Below are positions 17,042-25,386 of a stretch of 64,000 nt of DNA, piece after piece. The stretch is from Duganella sp. Root336D2 (GTDB lineage Bacteria; Pseudomonadota; Gammaproteobacteria; Burkholderiales; Burkholderiaceae_D). Position 1 is the stretch's first letter; each line of letters begins with the position of its first letter. Position numbers and translations under genes: made by a program. Under the pieces are notes generated by a model. It was not told the origin of the DNA. It saw nothing but the letters and a program-made list of their open reading frames with translations, and did no database searches. The stretch spans positions 498,393 through 562,392 of the forward strand of contig NZ_LMDB01000001.1 in assembly GCF_001425005.1 (NCBI RefSeq), read 5' to 3'.

Positions 17042-18949
17042 TCAGGCTTTGGTAGCGACGTCTTGCTGCAGTCGCTCCACCAGGGCTTCGATCGACATGA
17101 CGCCCAGATCGATATTGCCCCGGGCACGCACGGCCACGGTGTTGGCATCCCGTTCTTTGTCGCCCACCACGAGGATGAAAGGCACTTTTTGGACGGAATG
17201 TTCGCGGATTTTATACGTAATCTTCTCGTTGCGCAAATCAGCAGCAACGCGGAAGCCCAGCTTGCGCAGCCTGGTTTCAAGCGCTTTGCAGTAATCCGCC
17301 TGGGCATCGCTGATGTTCAGAATCGATACTTGCTGGGGGGCAAGCCACATCGGCAGCGCACCGGCATAGTTCTCAATCAGGATGCCGATGAAGCGCTCGA
17401 GCGAACCCACGATGGCACGGTGCAGCATGACCGGGGTCTTGCGGGTGTTGTCATCCGCAACATATTCCGCACCGAGGCGGCCCGGCATGAAGAAGTCGAC
17501 CTGCATGGTGCCAACCTGCCATGGACGGCCCAGCGAATCCTTCAGGTGGTACTCGATCTTCGGCCCGTAGAAAGCACCCTCGCCTGGCAGCTCGGTCCAG
17601 GTCACGCCGCAGGCGCGCAGGCCGGAGCGCAGCGCCTCTTCAGCCTTATCCCATACCTCGTCGTCGCCGATGCGGTTGTCCGGACGCAGCGCCAGCTTGA
17701 CGTCAATGTTCTCGAAATGGAAATCTTTATAAACCTCCATCGCCTGCTGGTGGAAGGACACCACTTCCGGCTCGATCTGCTCGTTGGTGCAGAAGATGTG
17801 TCCATCATCCTGGGTGAAACCGCGCACGCGCATGATGCCGTGCAGGGCGCCGGAAGGCTCGTTGCGGTGGCACTGGCCGAATTCACCGTAACGCAGCGGC
17901 AGGTCGCGATAAGAACGCAGGTCGCTGTTGAAGATCTGCACGTGGCCCGGGCAATTCATCGGCTTCAGCGCGTAGGAACGGTTTTCGGACTCGGTCACGA
18001 ACATGTTCTCGCGGTAGTTTTCCCAGTGTCCGGTCTTGCCCCACAGCGAAGCGTCCAGGATCTGCGGCGCCTTCACTTCCTGGTAGCCGTTTTCCTGGTA
18101 CTTGCGGCGCATGTATTGCTCCACTTGCTGCCAGATGGTCCAGCCTTTGGGATGCCAGAACACCAGGCCTGGAGCCTCGTCCTGGAAGTGGAAGAAGTCG
18201 AGCTGCTTACCCAGCTTGCGGTGGTCGCGCTTCTCCGCCTCTTCCAGCTGGAACAGATACTGCTCCTGGTCTTCCTTCTTGGTCCAGGCGGTGCCGTACA
18301 CGCGCTGCAGCATTTCGTTCTTGCTGTCGCCGCGCCAGTAGGCGCCGGCCAGCTTCATCAGCTTGAAGACCTTCAGCTTGCCGGTCGACGGCACGTGCGG
18401 ACCACGGCACAAGTCGGTGAAGCTCCCCTCGGTGTACAGCGACACGTCTTCATTGGACGGGATCGAAGCAATGATCTCGGCCTTGTAATGTTCGTTGATG
18501 GACTTGAAGTAAGCCACGGCCTCGTCGCGCGGCAGGACCTTGCGGGTCACCTGCTCGTCTTTCTTCGCCAGCTCGGCCATCTTCTTCTCGATCGCCACCA
18601 GGTCGTCCGGGGTGAACGGACGCTTGTAGGAGAAGTCGTAGTAGAAGCCATTCTCGATGACCGGGCCGATGGTCACTTGCGCATCAGGGAACAGCTCCTT
18701 GACGGCGTAGGCCAGCAAGTGGGCGGTCGAGTGGCGAATCACGTCCAGGCCTTCCGCATCCTTTTCGGTCACGATGGCGACGTCGGAGTCCTTCTCGATC
18801 AGGAAGGAAGTATCGACGACCTTGCCATCAACCTTGCCGGCCAGGGCCGCCTTGCCCAGGCTGGTGCTGATGTTGGACGCAACTTGTGCCACGGTCAGCG
18901 GGGCATCGAATTGACGGACGGAACCGTCGGGCAGTCGGACTGAAACCAT
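17042..18949 (-). CDS. thrS: Threonine--tRNA ligase
   Basis: 635 residues. TGS domain (1-60, [20 protein letters not shown]), editing domain with zinc-binding [10 protein letters not shown] (about 75), class II catalytic core with [10 protein letters not shown] (zinc Cys), motif 2 region [19 protein letters not shown] and motif 3 [20 protein letters not shown], and C-terminal anticodon domain. The frame extends upstream but ATG 18949 has CGGAGA before it. It charges tRNA-Thr and edits Ser-tRNA-Thr. First protein gene of the operon; a terminator-like hairpin separates it from the tRNA-Val genes upstream. Confidence 0.98.
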   Translation of the reverse strand: MVSVRLPDGSVRQFDAPLTVAQVASNISTSLGKAALAGKVDGKVVDTSFLIEKDSDVAIVTEKDAEGLDVIRHSTAHLLAYAVKELFPDAQVTIGPVIENGFYYDFSYKRPFTPDDLVAIEKKMAELAKKDEQVTRKVLPRDEAVAYFKSINEHYKAEIIASIPSNEDVSLYTEGSFTDLCRGPHVPSTGKLKVFKLMKLAGAYWRGDSKNEMLQRVYGTAWTKKEDQEQYLFQLEEAEKRDHRKLGKQLDFFHFQDEAPGLVFWHPKGWTIWQQVEQYMRRKYQENGYQEVKAPQILDASLWGKTGHWENYRENMFVTESENRSYALKPMNCPGHVQIFNSDLRSYRDLPLRYGEFGQCHRNEPSGALHGIMRVRGFTQDDGHIFCTNEQIEPEVVSFHQQAMEVYKDFHFENIDVKLALRPDNRIGDDEVWDKAEEALRSGLRACGVTWTELPGEGAFYGPKIEYHLKDSLGRPWQVGTMQVDFFMPGRLGAEYVADDNTRKTPVMLHRAIVGSLERFIGILIENYAGALPMWLAPQQVSILNISDAQADYCKALETRLRKLGFRVAADLRNEKITYKIREHSVQKVPFILVVGDKERDANTVAVRARGNIDLGVMSIEALVERLQQDVATKA

Positions 18950-18993
18950 TATGGATCTCCGGAAGAAAAAGGTAATGCTGGAAAAAATGGACG

Positions 18994-19022
18994 AAAAAAA
19001 ACGCGGGCTAGCCGCGTTTTTC
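18994..19022 (-). terminator. Bidirectional terminator-like hairpin between tRNA-Val and thrS
   Basis: ACGCGG-GCTAG-CCGCGT flanked by an A-run on one side and Ts on the other, so it reads as an intrinsic terminator on both strands. On the minus strand it would end the tRNA-Val transcript or attenuate readthrough into thrS. 19023-19130 holds nothing else I recognise. Confidence 0.7.
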
Positions 19023-19130
19023 TTCAATTGAACAAGCAAAAGAAAGCCGATCGACTAGCGTCACTCACCAACCTTGATGGTAGTTCGCGGTGTCATAACC
19101 GGTGTGCCTTTCTCGCTCTTACAAAATGTC

Positions 19131-19207
19131 TGGTGGGCGGTGAGGAATTCGAATCCCCGACCCCTTGGATGTCGACCAAGTATTCTAACCAGCTGAACTA
19201 ACCGCCC
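19131..19207 (-). tRNA. tRNA-Val (GAC), copy 2 in transcription order
   Basis: 77 nt including encoded CCA. Acceptor stem GGGCGGT/ACCGCCC, anticodon stem CTTGG/CCAAG with loop TCGACAT giving anticodon GAC. Position 33 is C rather than U. The T-arm stem is GGGGA/TCCTC, so the 53-61 pair is A-U instead of the nearly universal G-C. Identical to the copy 34 bp upstream. Confidence 0.93.
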
Positions 19208-19241
19208 GTGTCTTTTGCAATGGTACTACATAAAAATATTC

Positions 19242-19318
19242 TGGTGGGCGGTGAGGAATTCGAATCCCCGACCCCTTGGATGTCGACCAAGTATTCTAAC
19301 CAGCTGAACTAACCGCCC
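19242..19318 (-). tRNA. tRNA-Val (GAC), copy 1 in transcription order
   Basis: Same 77 bases as the following copy, including the encoded CCA, C33 and the A53-U61 T-arm pair. It lies 10 bp downstream of a consensus -10 box, so both copies should be made from one transcript. Confidence 0.93.
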
Positions 19319-19328
19319 GAGAGCCAGC

Positions 19329-19357
19329 ATTATAGAGAGCACTTCCCTCTGTGACAA
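19329..19357 (-). promoter_or_regulatory. Sigma-70 promoter of the tRNA-Val genes
   Basis: Minus strand: TTGTCA (19352-19357), a 17-bp spacer, and consensus TATAAT (19329-19334). The tRNA starts 10 bp downstream. It is among the best promoter matches in the window. Confidence 0.8.
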
Positions 19358-19397
19358 GTGTTTTCCGAAGAAAACATTGCTGCTATATTCAGAGCCT

Positions 19398-20303
19398 ATG
19401 CAAAACCACGATTCCACCCACCTGCACGCCCATTTGGATGGCGACGCGCAGCACGCCCACTTCAACGAACATCGCAGCCAGGCAGCGCTGGCAGCCGCAT
19501 TGGCACTGACTTTGGGCTTTGCCGTGGTCGAAGTGGTGGCTGGCTTCATGGCCAATTCATTGGCCCTGATTTCCGATGCCGGCCATATGGTGACCGATGC
19601 CGCAGCGCTCGGCCTGGCCCTGCTGGCGCAACTGATTGCCAAGCGCCGCCCTTCCGCGCGCTACTCTTTCGGTTTCGGCCGCGCCGAAGCGCTAGCCGCT
19701 TTCGTCAATGGGCTGGCAATGCTGGTTGTCGTCGGATGGATTGTGTTTGAAGCAGTCCAACGCTTCGCTTCACCAGTGCCGGTGCAAGGCGGCACGGTGC
19801 TGGTCGTCGCCGCCATCGGCCTTGCGGTCAACGTGCTCGTCGCGTGGAGCCTGTCGCGCGACAAGGAAAGCATGAATACCCGCGCCGCACTGGTCCACGT
19901 GCTGGGCGACCTGCTTGGCTCCGTCGCCGCTCTGATCGCCGGCGGCGTGATCATGGCAACCGGCTGGATGCAGATTGACCCGATTCTCTCTCTGCTGGTG
20001 TCGCTGCTGATTCTCAAATCGACCATCGGCGTGCTGCGCGAATCCTTCCACCATTTGATGGAAGGCGTGCCCGATAGCGCCGACTACGCCCAGATCGGCG
20101 CCGACCTGGCCGAAGTCCCGGGCGTCCTTTCCGTGCACGATCTGCACGTATGGGAAATGTCGCCCGGCCAGCCGGCCTTGATCGGCCACCTTGAAATCGA
20201 CGACTTGCAGGAATGGCCGCAAATCCTGCACAACGTCAAAGCCATGCTACTGGCAAAGCATGGAATCGATCACATCACGCTTCAAGCCGAACCGCAGCTC
20301 TAA
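19398..20303 (+). CDS. Cation diffusion facilitator (zinc/cobalt/cadmium exporter)
   Basis: 301-residue CDF protein that exports divalent metal ions in exchange for protons across the inner membrane. A His-rich N-terminus (HDSTHLHAHLDGDAQHAHFNEH) precedes six TM helices. Metal-site residues are visible in TM2 (SDAGHMVTD) and TM5 (HVLGD), the H-D/H-D set typical of zinc-type CDFs (CzcD/ZitB group). A cytosolic C-terminal domain (about 210-295, SVHDLHVWEMSPGQPALIGH) follows. I chose ATG 19398 rather than an upstream TTG; it is divergent from the tRNA-Val promoter. Confidence 0.92.
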   Translation: MQNHDSTHLHAHLDGDAQHAHFNEHRSQAALAAALALTLGFAVVEVVAGFMANSLALISDAGHMVTDAAALGLALLAQLIAKRRPSARYSFGFGRAEALAAFVNGLAMLVVVGWIVFEAVQRFASPVPVQGGTVLVVAAIGLAVNVLVAWSLSRDKESMNTRAALVHVLGDLLGSVAALIAGGVIMATGWMQIDPILSLLVSLLILKSTIGVLRESFHHLMEGVPDSADYAQIGADLAEVPGVLSVHDLHVWEMSPGQPALIGHLEIDDLQEWPQILHNVKAMLLAKHGIDHITLQAEPQL

Positions 20304-20308
20304 TGAAA

Positions 20309-20339
20309 ACGTCGGCGCAATTGACGCACGCGCCGACGT
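20309..20339 (+). terminator. Hairpin after the CDF gene
   Basis: Perfect 10-bp arms ACGTCGGCGC and GCGCCGACGT with an 11-base loop, 5 bp after the CDF stop. No T-run follows, so it may stabilise the 3' end or terminate inefficiently. Confidence 0.5.
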
Positions 20340-20381
20340 AACAGGCGGGACACTCCGGGCACAAATGATGCTCATCAGGAT

Positions 20382-20399
20382 ATTAGCCGAACGGCTAAT
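20382..20399 (+). promoter_or_regulatory. Palindrome/hairpin upstream of the PEP-CTERM gene
   Basis: ATTAGCCG-AA-CGGCTAAT, with outer partly paired AGGA/TCCT and ATGATG/CATCAT extending it. It ends about 15 bp before the GGAGG ribosome site of the PEP-CTERM gene. Either an operator or an mRNA hairpin affecting translation. Confidence 0.4.
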
Positions 20400-20423
20400 T
20401 CCTCATCATTCCCGGAGGTCACA

Positions 20424-21278
20424 ATGCATAATCTTCCAAAACTTGGGGCAGCCATGACCCTGGCACTGGCGCTCGCCAACGCCAATGCCTCACCTGCCTT
20501 TCTGATCAATCCGAATTCGAATGGCGGCGCCCTGACCAACGGTGGCCAGACGTTCCGCGCCACGGCAATCAACGGCATTTCATCACACCGCATCAGCTAT
20601 TCCGGCAATCCCTTGCTCGCTGCCGGCGCAGGCGCCACTTACGTCTCGAAAGGCTATGTGACCTTTGACAGCTTTTCCGACAACGGCATGCCAGTCTCTG
20701 CAGGAAGAAGCCGAGCCAATCTTGACTATGGACTGTATGGCACATTCCAGACTACATTCCATTGCAATTCCCTGCTTGGCCATGGCGTCGGCTGCCAGAT
20801 CACCAATTTCGATTTCGATATGTATGCCGATCCGGGCGCCGACAACATCTATCACGCCGCCACCCTGGCAGCGGATGGTTGGGTCGATACGTTCGGCCAG
20901 CAATACAAACTGGCGCACTCCAGCCATGCGGTACGGCACGGCCTTGGCGGCCTGAACGAGTTAGGTGGCGCCTTCGTCAACCTGAATTTCGGCTGGACAC
21001 TCACCGACGAGGGCAAGGCATACTTTATCGACCCGGTTCCGTTCTACTCTGCCGCCTTCAGTGCATCCAATAACACCAGCCTTGGCATCTTGTGCGATAC
21101 CGCCAACTGTGCCGACGCACGCATTGTCGCTATTTCGTCCATCAGCGGAATCCAGGATTTCAATGGAATTCCCGAACCTGGCGCCTTATGTTTGTTCGGG
21201 CTCGGGCTGATGGCCTTGCGGGTGTCGCCGCGCCTTACATTGCGCAAAGGCTTGTCACGGCAAGCGTCGCCAAACTGA
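20424..21278 (+). CDS. PEP-CTERM sorting-domain protein
   Basis: 284-residue exported protein. Signal peptide (about 1-22, ending NANAS), a beta-rich body with no motif I recognise, and a C-terminal sorting signal: IPEPGALCLFGLGLMALRVS followed by basic residues. In PEP-CTERM systems exosortase cleaves at this signal and the protein goes to the envelope or extracellular matrix, often with exopolysaccharide. No exosortase gene is in the window. Start ATG 20424 has GGAGG upstream. Its 3' end overlaps the convergent lipocalin-like gene by 24 bp. Confidence 0.85.
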   Translation: MHNLPKLGAAMTLALALANANASPAFLINPNSNGGALTNGGQTFRATAINGISSHRISYSGNPLLAAGAGATYVSKGYVTFDSFSDNGMPVSAGRSRANLDYGLYGTFQTTFHCNSLLGHGVGCQITNFDFDMYADPGADNIYHAATLAADGWVDTFGQQYKLAHSSHAVRHGLGGLNELGGAFVNLNFGWTLTDEGKAYFIDPVPFYSAAFSASNNTSLGILCDTANCADARIVAISSISGIQDFNGIPEPGALCLFGLGLMALRVSPRLTLRKGLSRQASPN

Positions 21279-21734
21279 GATCGGCACATCGCCATCAGGT
21301 CGCGGCGGCACCCGCCATTCGAGGACGTCACCCCGCAACTGGTATCCGCGCCGCTGCACCGATCCATCCCATTGTGGATTCGAGGCAGCGGTGATGCGGA
21401 ACACCAGCTTGTCCTGCTCCACGGAGATGCTGCCGAAATGGGCGCTCATGGCGAGCAATAGCCGCTTGTACTCTTGCGCCCCGGCCGCGCGAAAGTCGCC
21501 TTCGAAAGGCGGCCTTTCGGCATGGTAGATCTGCAGCGCATATCGCCCGTCGCTTGCCACATTCAGCATGCCGCGCGGTTTCGCACCGTAATCGTTACTT
21601 CGACTGCCGTCGCGATGCTCCCGATAGGCACCGATCAGCTCCCACGAGCCGGCCAGGCCCGCCGTGGCAGCGGGCATATCGGTGGCCGCCGCCGCGCCAC
21701 AAAGCACCAACGTAGCCAAAACAAATTTCCTCAT
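21255..21734 (-). CDS. Lipocalin-like domain protein, exported
   Basis: 159 residues with a signal peptide (MRKFVLATLVLCGAAAATDM). The mature part begins GLAGSWELIGAYREHRDGS and continues with YGAKPRGMLNVASDGRYALQ, which resembles the lipocalin-like (PF13924-type) family: a small beta barrel that may bind a hydrophobic ligand. The function is unknown. Upstream in-frame ATGs exist, but ATG 21734 has a GGAGG ribosome site. Divergent from the LysR gene. Confidence 0.7.
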   Translation of the reverse strand: MRKFVLATLVLCGAAAATDMPAATAGLAGSWELIGAYREHRDGSRSNDYGAKPRGMLNVASDGRYALQIYHAERPPFEGDFRAAGAQEYKRLLLAMSAHFGSISVEQDKLVFRITAASNPQWDGSVQRRGYQLRGDVLEWRVPPRPDGDVPISVWRRLP

Positions 21735-21817
21735 TGCAAACCTCCATTCTGTTGGACACTCGATAAAGGATAGCTGGCTTGATCGCGCAGTAATATTGCA
21801 AAAACCTCGCGCCACCC

Positions 21818-21831
21818 GTGCATAATTGCAC
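21818..21831 (+). promoter_or_regulatory. Palindrome just before the LysR gene
   Basis: GTGCA-TAAT-TGCAC, a perfect palindrome ending 2 bp before ATG 21834. It overlaps a possible -10 (CATAAT) with TTGCAA 19 bp upstream. There is no ribosome site, so the LysR mRNA may be leaderless, and the palindrome may be an autoregulatory operator. Confidence 0.35.
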
Positions 21832-21833
21832 CG

Positions 21834-22682
21834 ATGGATACCCCTGACTGGAACGATCTTCGCTACTTCCTTGCCGTCATCGAGTCTGGCTCGCTGTCTG
21901 CAGCCGCGCGCTCGCTTGGTGTTGAGCACACAACCGTCTCGCGCCGCATCGAGGCGCTCGAAAAAGTACTGGGCGTGCGGCTATTTGACCGCTTCGCACG
22001 CGGGTGGTCATTAACCACTGCTGGCGCAGAGCTACTACCCCAGGCGCGCCGCGTGGAGGAGGAAATCCAGGGATTGCTGCGGCTGGCGACTGGCGCTGCC
22101 GACGGATTTGGCACGGTGCGCATTTCCGCACCACCAGCCATTGCAGCCCATTGGATCGCGCCGCGCTTGGCAGGGTTGCATGCGCAACTGTCGGGAATTC
22201 AAATCGAGTTGGGTGCCGAACCGGCCCACGTGGATTTATCGCGGCGCGAGGCAGATATCGCGATCCGTTTTCGTCGGCCATTAGCGCCCGATCTGGCGGT
22301 ACGGGTCGTCGCAACCGTCAAATATTATCTGTGCGCCACGCCTGAATATCTCGCCTCGCATAACCCGGACCAATGGGAATTTATCGGCTACGACGAAAGC
22401 CTCGCAGAAACACCGCAGCAGGAGTGGCTGGAAGCATTTGCGGCGGGCCGGCCCTATGTTTTTTACAGCAACGACCTTAATTCAATTGCGGCGGCAGTGC
22501 GTTTTGCGGCTGGCATTGCAATCCTGCCTGATTACCTCGCCGCGGGCTTGATAATCCCCGACATTATCTGCCCGGTGCAGCGCGAACTATGGATGGTGAT
22601 TCACGATGATGTGCGCAAATCGCCTCGCGTGCGGCGCACTGCCGACCTGATCGCACAACTGTTCAGCAGCCCAGCGAACTAG
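21834..22682 (+). CDS. LysR-family transcriptional regulator
   Basis: 282 residues. N-terminal winged HTH (about 1-65: WNDLRYFLAVIESGSLSAAA, VEHTTVSRRIEALEKVLGVR) and a periplasmic-binding-like effector domain (about 90-280). It is close to the group of LysR proteins that act on neighbouring oxidoreductase or transport genes, but the ligand is not evident. Its promoter region is shared with the divergent lipocalin-like gene, which is the most likely target. Confidence 0.88.
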   Translation: MDTPDWNDLRYFLAVIESGSLSAAARSLGVEHTTVSRRIEALEKVLGVRLFDRFARGWSLTTAGAELLPQARRVEEEIQGLLRLATGAADGFGTVRISAPPAIAAHWIAPRLAGLHAQLSGIQIELGAEPAHVDLSRREADIAIRFRRPLAPDLAVRVVATVKYYLCATPEYLASHNPDQWEFIGYDESLAETPQQEWLEAFAAGRPYVFYSNDLNSIAAAVRFAAGIAILPDYLAAGLIIPDIICPVQRELWMVIHDDVRKSPRVRRTADLIAQLFSSPAN

Positions 22683-22689
22683 CTTCTGG

Positions 22690-22720
22690 CTGCAACGCGC
22701 CAAGCCTTGGCACGTTGCAG
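22690..22720. terminator. Inverted repeat between convergent LysR and relA genes
   Basis: 15-bp arms (CTGCAACGCGCCAAG against CTTGGCACGTTGCAG, one mismatch) around a single base. It lies 8 bp after the LysR stop and 34 bp after the relA stop on the other strand. Probably a shared termination or 3'-end stabilising hairpin; no T-run. Confidence 0.45.
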
Positions 22721-22753
22721 GCAAGCCCGCAGAGGGAGGCAAGTCGCCTCGAC

Positions 22754-25003
22754 TCAAGCACGGCGGGCTTCGAGGATGCCGCTGACTTCGCAGATCGCAG
22801 CGAGGGCTTTTTGCAATTGGCTGGTAGCTCCGATCTCGACCGTAAATGTCATGCGGGCCTGGCCTTTGGCAGACTGGGTATTTACACCGGTAACGTTGAT
22901 TTTCTCGCGCGAGAAAATCTCGGAGATATCTCGCAGTAATCCCTGGCGGTCGGCAGCCAATACAAACAGATCGACCGGGAATACCGTATCGGAGCGGGCT
23001 GCGCCCCATGCCGTCACGATTACCCGTTCGGGCGCCTTGGAACGCATTTCGGCAAAGTTTTTGCACGAGGCGCGGTGAATCGACACACCTTTGCCGCGCG
23101 TGACAAAACCGACAATTGGATCGGGTGGCGCCGGTTTGCAGCATTTGGCCAGTTGCGTCATCAAGCCATCGGTGCCAACCACCAAGACGCCCGATTTGGC
23201 GCCCGATTCCACGCTCGAAATGCGGCTCTTATTCACCGCCACCTGGTCGGTGGAATCCTCTTCCGATTCAGCCGGGTCGCGCAAGGCGGCTTCGACGTGG
23301 CGCAGCGAGAACTCATCCTTGCCAACAGCCAGGAACAGGTCATCCACTTTGCCAAAGCCCAGCTTTTGCGCCAGGGTTTCCAGGTTGACGGCAGTCTTGC
23401 CTTCACGCTGCAGCGATTTCTCGACCAGGGAACGGCCGTTGGCGACAGTTTCCTGCACGTCGATGGCGTGGAACCACGCACGTACCTTGGTACGCGTCCG
23501 GTTCGAAACCGTGTAGCCAGGGCTCAGCCAGTCGCGCGACGGGCCAGCCGTGCCGGGCGCGCCCTTGGCGGTAATAACTTCGCAAGTTTGCCCGCTTTTC
23601 AAGGCGGTATTCAGCGGCACCATCTGGCCGTCGACGCGCGCACCGCGGCAGCGGTGGCCCACGTCGCTGTGCAGGTGGTAGGCGAAATCGATCGGCGTAG
23701 CGCCGACCGGCAGTTCGATCACGCGCGCCTGCGGCGTCAGCACGAAAATGCGGTCGTCCAGCGTGGCGGACTTGAGTTTCTCGACCCATTCGCGCTGCTG
23801 GTCCTCGTTATTGACTACAGCATCGGCAACTTCGGTTTTCCAGGCCAGCAGCTGGCGCAGCCAGGCGATCTTCTCGTCATATTGCTGGCCTTTGAAGTTG
23901 GAACCGCCCTCCTCCTTGTAGCGCCAGTGCGCAGCCACGCCGTATTCCGCGAAGCCGTGCATCTCCTGCGTGCGGATCTGCACTTCGAGCGGTCGGCCAT
24001 CGTCCGCCGTCACCACGGTGTGCAGCGACTGGTAGCCGTTTGCCTTGGGACGGGAAATGTAATCGTCGAATTCTTTGGGGATCGGGGTCCAGATATTGTG
24101 GACCACGCCGAGCACCGTATAGCAGGTCTTCACGTCGTCGACGATCACGCGGAAGGCGCGCACATCGTACAGTTCCGAGAAGTCCAGGTCCTTGCCCTTC
24201 ATCTTGTTCCAGATGGAATAGATGTGCTTGGGCCGGCCGAAGACTTCGGCCTTGATGCCCGCTGCAGCCAATTCGGACTGCAGGCGCGCAATGGAAGACG
24301 TGACGAAGCTCTCGCGCGCCATGCGCTTCTCTTCCAGCATCTTCGCAATGCGCTTGTAGGTATCCGGCTCGATGAAGCGGAACGACAGGTCTTCCAGCTC
24401 CCACTTGATCTGCCAAATGCCGAGGCGGTTGGCCAGCGGAGCGTAAAGGTCCAGGGTTTCGCGGCCGTAAGCCCGTGTCACTTCATCAAAGCGCTTGATA
24501 TCGGAGAAGTAACGCAAGGTGGTGCAGCAGGATGCAAGGCGCACCAGCACCACGCGCATGTCGGTGGCCATTGCCAGCAGCATCTTGCGCAGCGACTCGA
24601 CCTGGGCCATAGCCTGCTGCGCCGCATTCTTGGTGCGCGCAGCGCTGCCGGAAGACGCCAGCGTCAGTTCGCGCAGCCGGATCAATTGGCGCACGCCAGC
24701 CACCAAGTCGTTGACTTCCTGGCCGTAGCGCGGCTCGATGAAAGGGGCGGTATCGGCGTCGAGCAGGGTCAGCTCGAACATCAGTGCCGCGATGCGGGTT
24801 TCCGCATCGGTGCGCAGGATGGCCAGTGTGCTGGCCACCCCGACGGCAAACTCCAGGGCATCCTGCCCGTGGCCGGTGATACGTCCGCTGTACGCCTGGC
24901 TGGCGTGGTCGAGCGCAGCCAGCACGCGCGCCCCATCGTCGGCGGACAAGCCTTGTACCAGCGCGTCCGTCGTTGCGCTATTGAGAGCCGCGATTGAAAC
25001 CAT
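22754..25003 (-). CDS. relA: GTP pyrophosphokinase RelA
   Basis: 749 residues. Makes (p)ppGpp on starved ribosomes. The N-terminal HD-like domain lacks the catalytic His-Asp pair (FELTLLDADTAPFIEP), so it should not hydrolyse ppGpp. The synthetase domain has LYDVRAFRVIVDDVKTCYTV, the acidic EFDDYI (ExDD, the RelA-type Mg motif rather than SpoT RxKD) and GYQSLHTVV. It is followed by TGS (about 410-475), a zinc-finger/helical region with AKCCKPAPPDPIVGFVTRGK, and a C-terminal ACT domain (about 670-749). It is cotranscribed behind a hydrolase and RidA gene (26-bp gap). Confidence 0.96.
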   Translation of the reverse strand: MVSIAALNSATTDALVQGLSADDGARVLAALDHASQAYSGRITGHGQDALEFAVGVASTLAILRTDAETRIAALMFELTLLDADTAPFIEPRYGQEVNDLVAGVRQLIRLRELTLASSGSAARTKNAAQQAMAQVESLRKMLLAMATDMRVVLVRLASCCTTLRYFSDIKRFDEVTRAYGRETLDLYAPLANRLGIWQIKWELEDLSFRFIEPDTYKRIAKMLEEKRMARESFVTSSIARLQSELAAAGIKAEVFGRPKHIYSIWNKMKGKDLDFSELYDVRAFRVIVDDVKTCYTVLGVVHNIWTPIPKEFDDYISRPKANGYQSLHTVVTADDGRPLEVQIRTQEMHGFAEYGVAAHWRYKEEGGSNFKGQQYDEKIAWLRQLLAWKTEVADAVVNNEDQQREWVEKLKSATLDDRIFVLTPQARVIELPVGATPIDFAYHLHSDVGHRCRGARVDGQMVPLNTALKSGQTCEVITAKGAPGTAGPSRDWLSPGYTVSNRTRTKVRAWFHAIDVQETVANGRSLVEKSLQREGKTAVNLETLAQKLGFGKVDDLFLAVGKDEFSLRHVEAALRDPAESEEDSTDQVAVNKSRISSVESGAKSGVLVVGTDGLMTQLAKCCKPAPPDPIVGFVTRGKGVSIHRASCKNFAEMRSKAPERVIVTAWGAARSDTVFPVDLFVLAADRQGLLRDISEIFSREKINVTGVNTQSAKGQARMTFTVEIGATSQLQKALAAICEVSGILEARRA

Positions 25004-25029
25004 TGCTGAAACCTTTACGTACTTCTAAC

Positions 25030-25377
25030 TTACTTCTGGGCGGCAGTCACCACGATTTCGATGAGCCATTCAGGATTCGCCAGTTGCGCCTGGACAGTCG
25101 CGCGCGGCGGGGTATTGCCTTCCACAACCCAGGCTTCCCACACTTCATTCATGGCGGCGAAATTGGCCAGGTCGGTGATGTAGATCTGGGCGCGCAGGAT
25201 GTGCGCCTTGTCGCTGCCGGCTTCGGCCAGCAGGCGGTCGATGTGGCCCAGCACTTCCGCAGTCTGCGCCTTGATGTCGCCAGCCTTTTCGGCGATCTGG
25301 CCGGCCAGGTACACGGTGCCGTTATGGACGGCGATTTCCGACATGCGCTTACCTACGTGAAAACGTTTGATTTCCAT
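25030..25377 (-). CDS. RidA-family enamine/imine deaminase
   Basis: 115 residues, YjgF/YER057c/UK114 fold. The conserved ring PPRATVQAQLANPEWLIEIV contains the Arg that binds the carboxylate of 2-aminoacrylate in RidA. It would remove reactive enamines released by PLP enzymes. It lies 9 bp after the alpha/beta hydrolase gene and 26 bp before relA on the same strand, an arrangement seen in other Burkholderiales. Confidence 0.9.
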   Translation of the reverse strand: MEIKRFHVGKRMSEIAVHNGTVYLAGQIAEKAGDIKAQTAEVLGHIDRLLAEAGSDKAHILRAQIYITDLANFAAMNEVWEAWVVEGNTPPRATVQAQLANPEWLIEIVVTAAQK

Positions 25378-25386
25378 GCTTCTCTC

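Noticed and set aside
16901-18943. 680-codon plus-strand ORF
   Set aside because: Antisense of thrS; no recognisable domain and no ribosome site.
23075-24997. 640-codon plus-strand ORF
   Set aside because: Antisense of relA; composition of a shadow frame.
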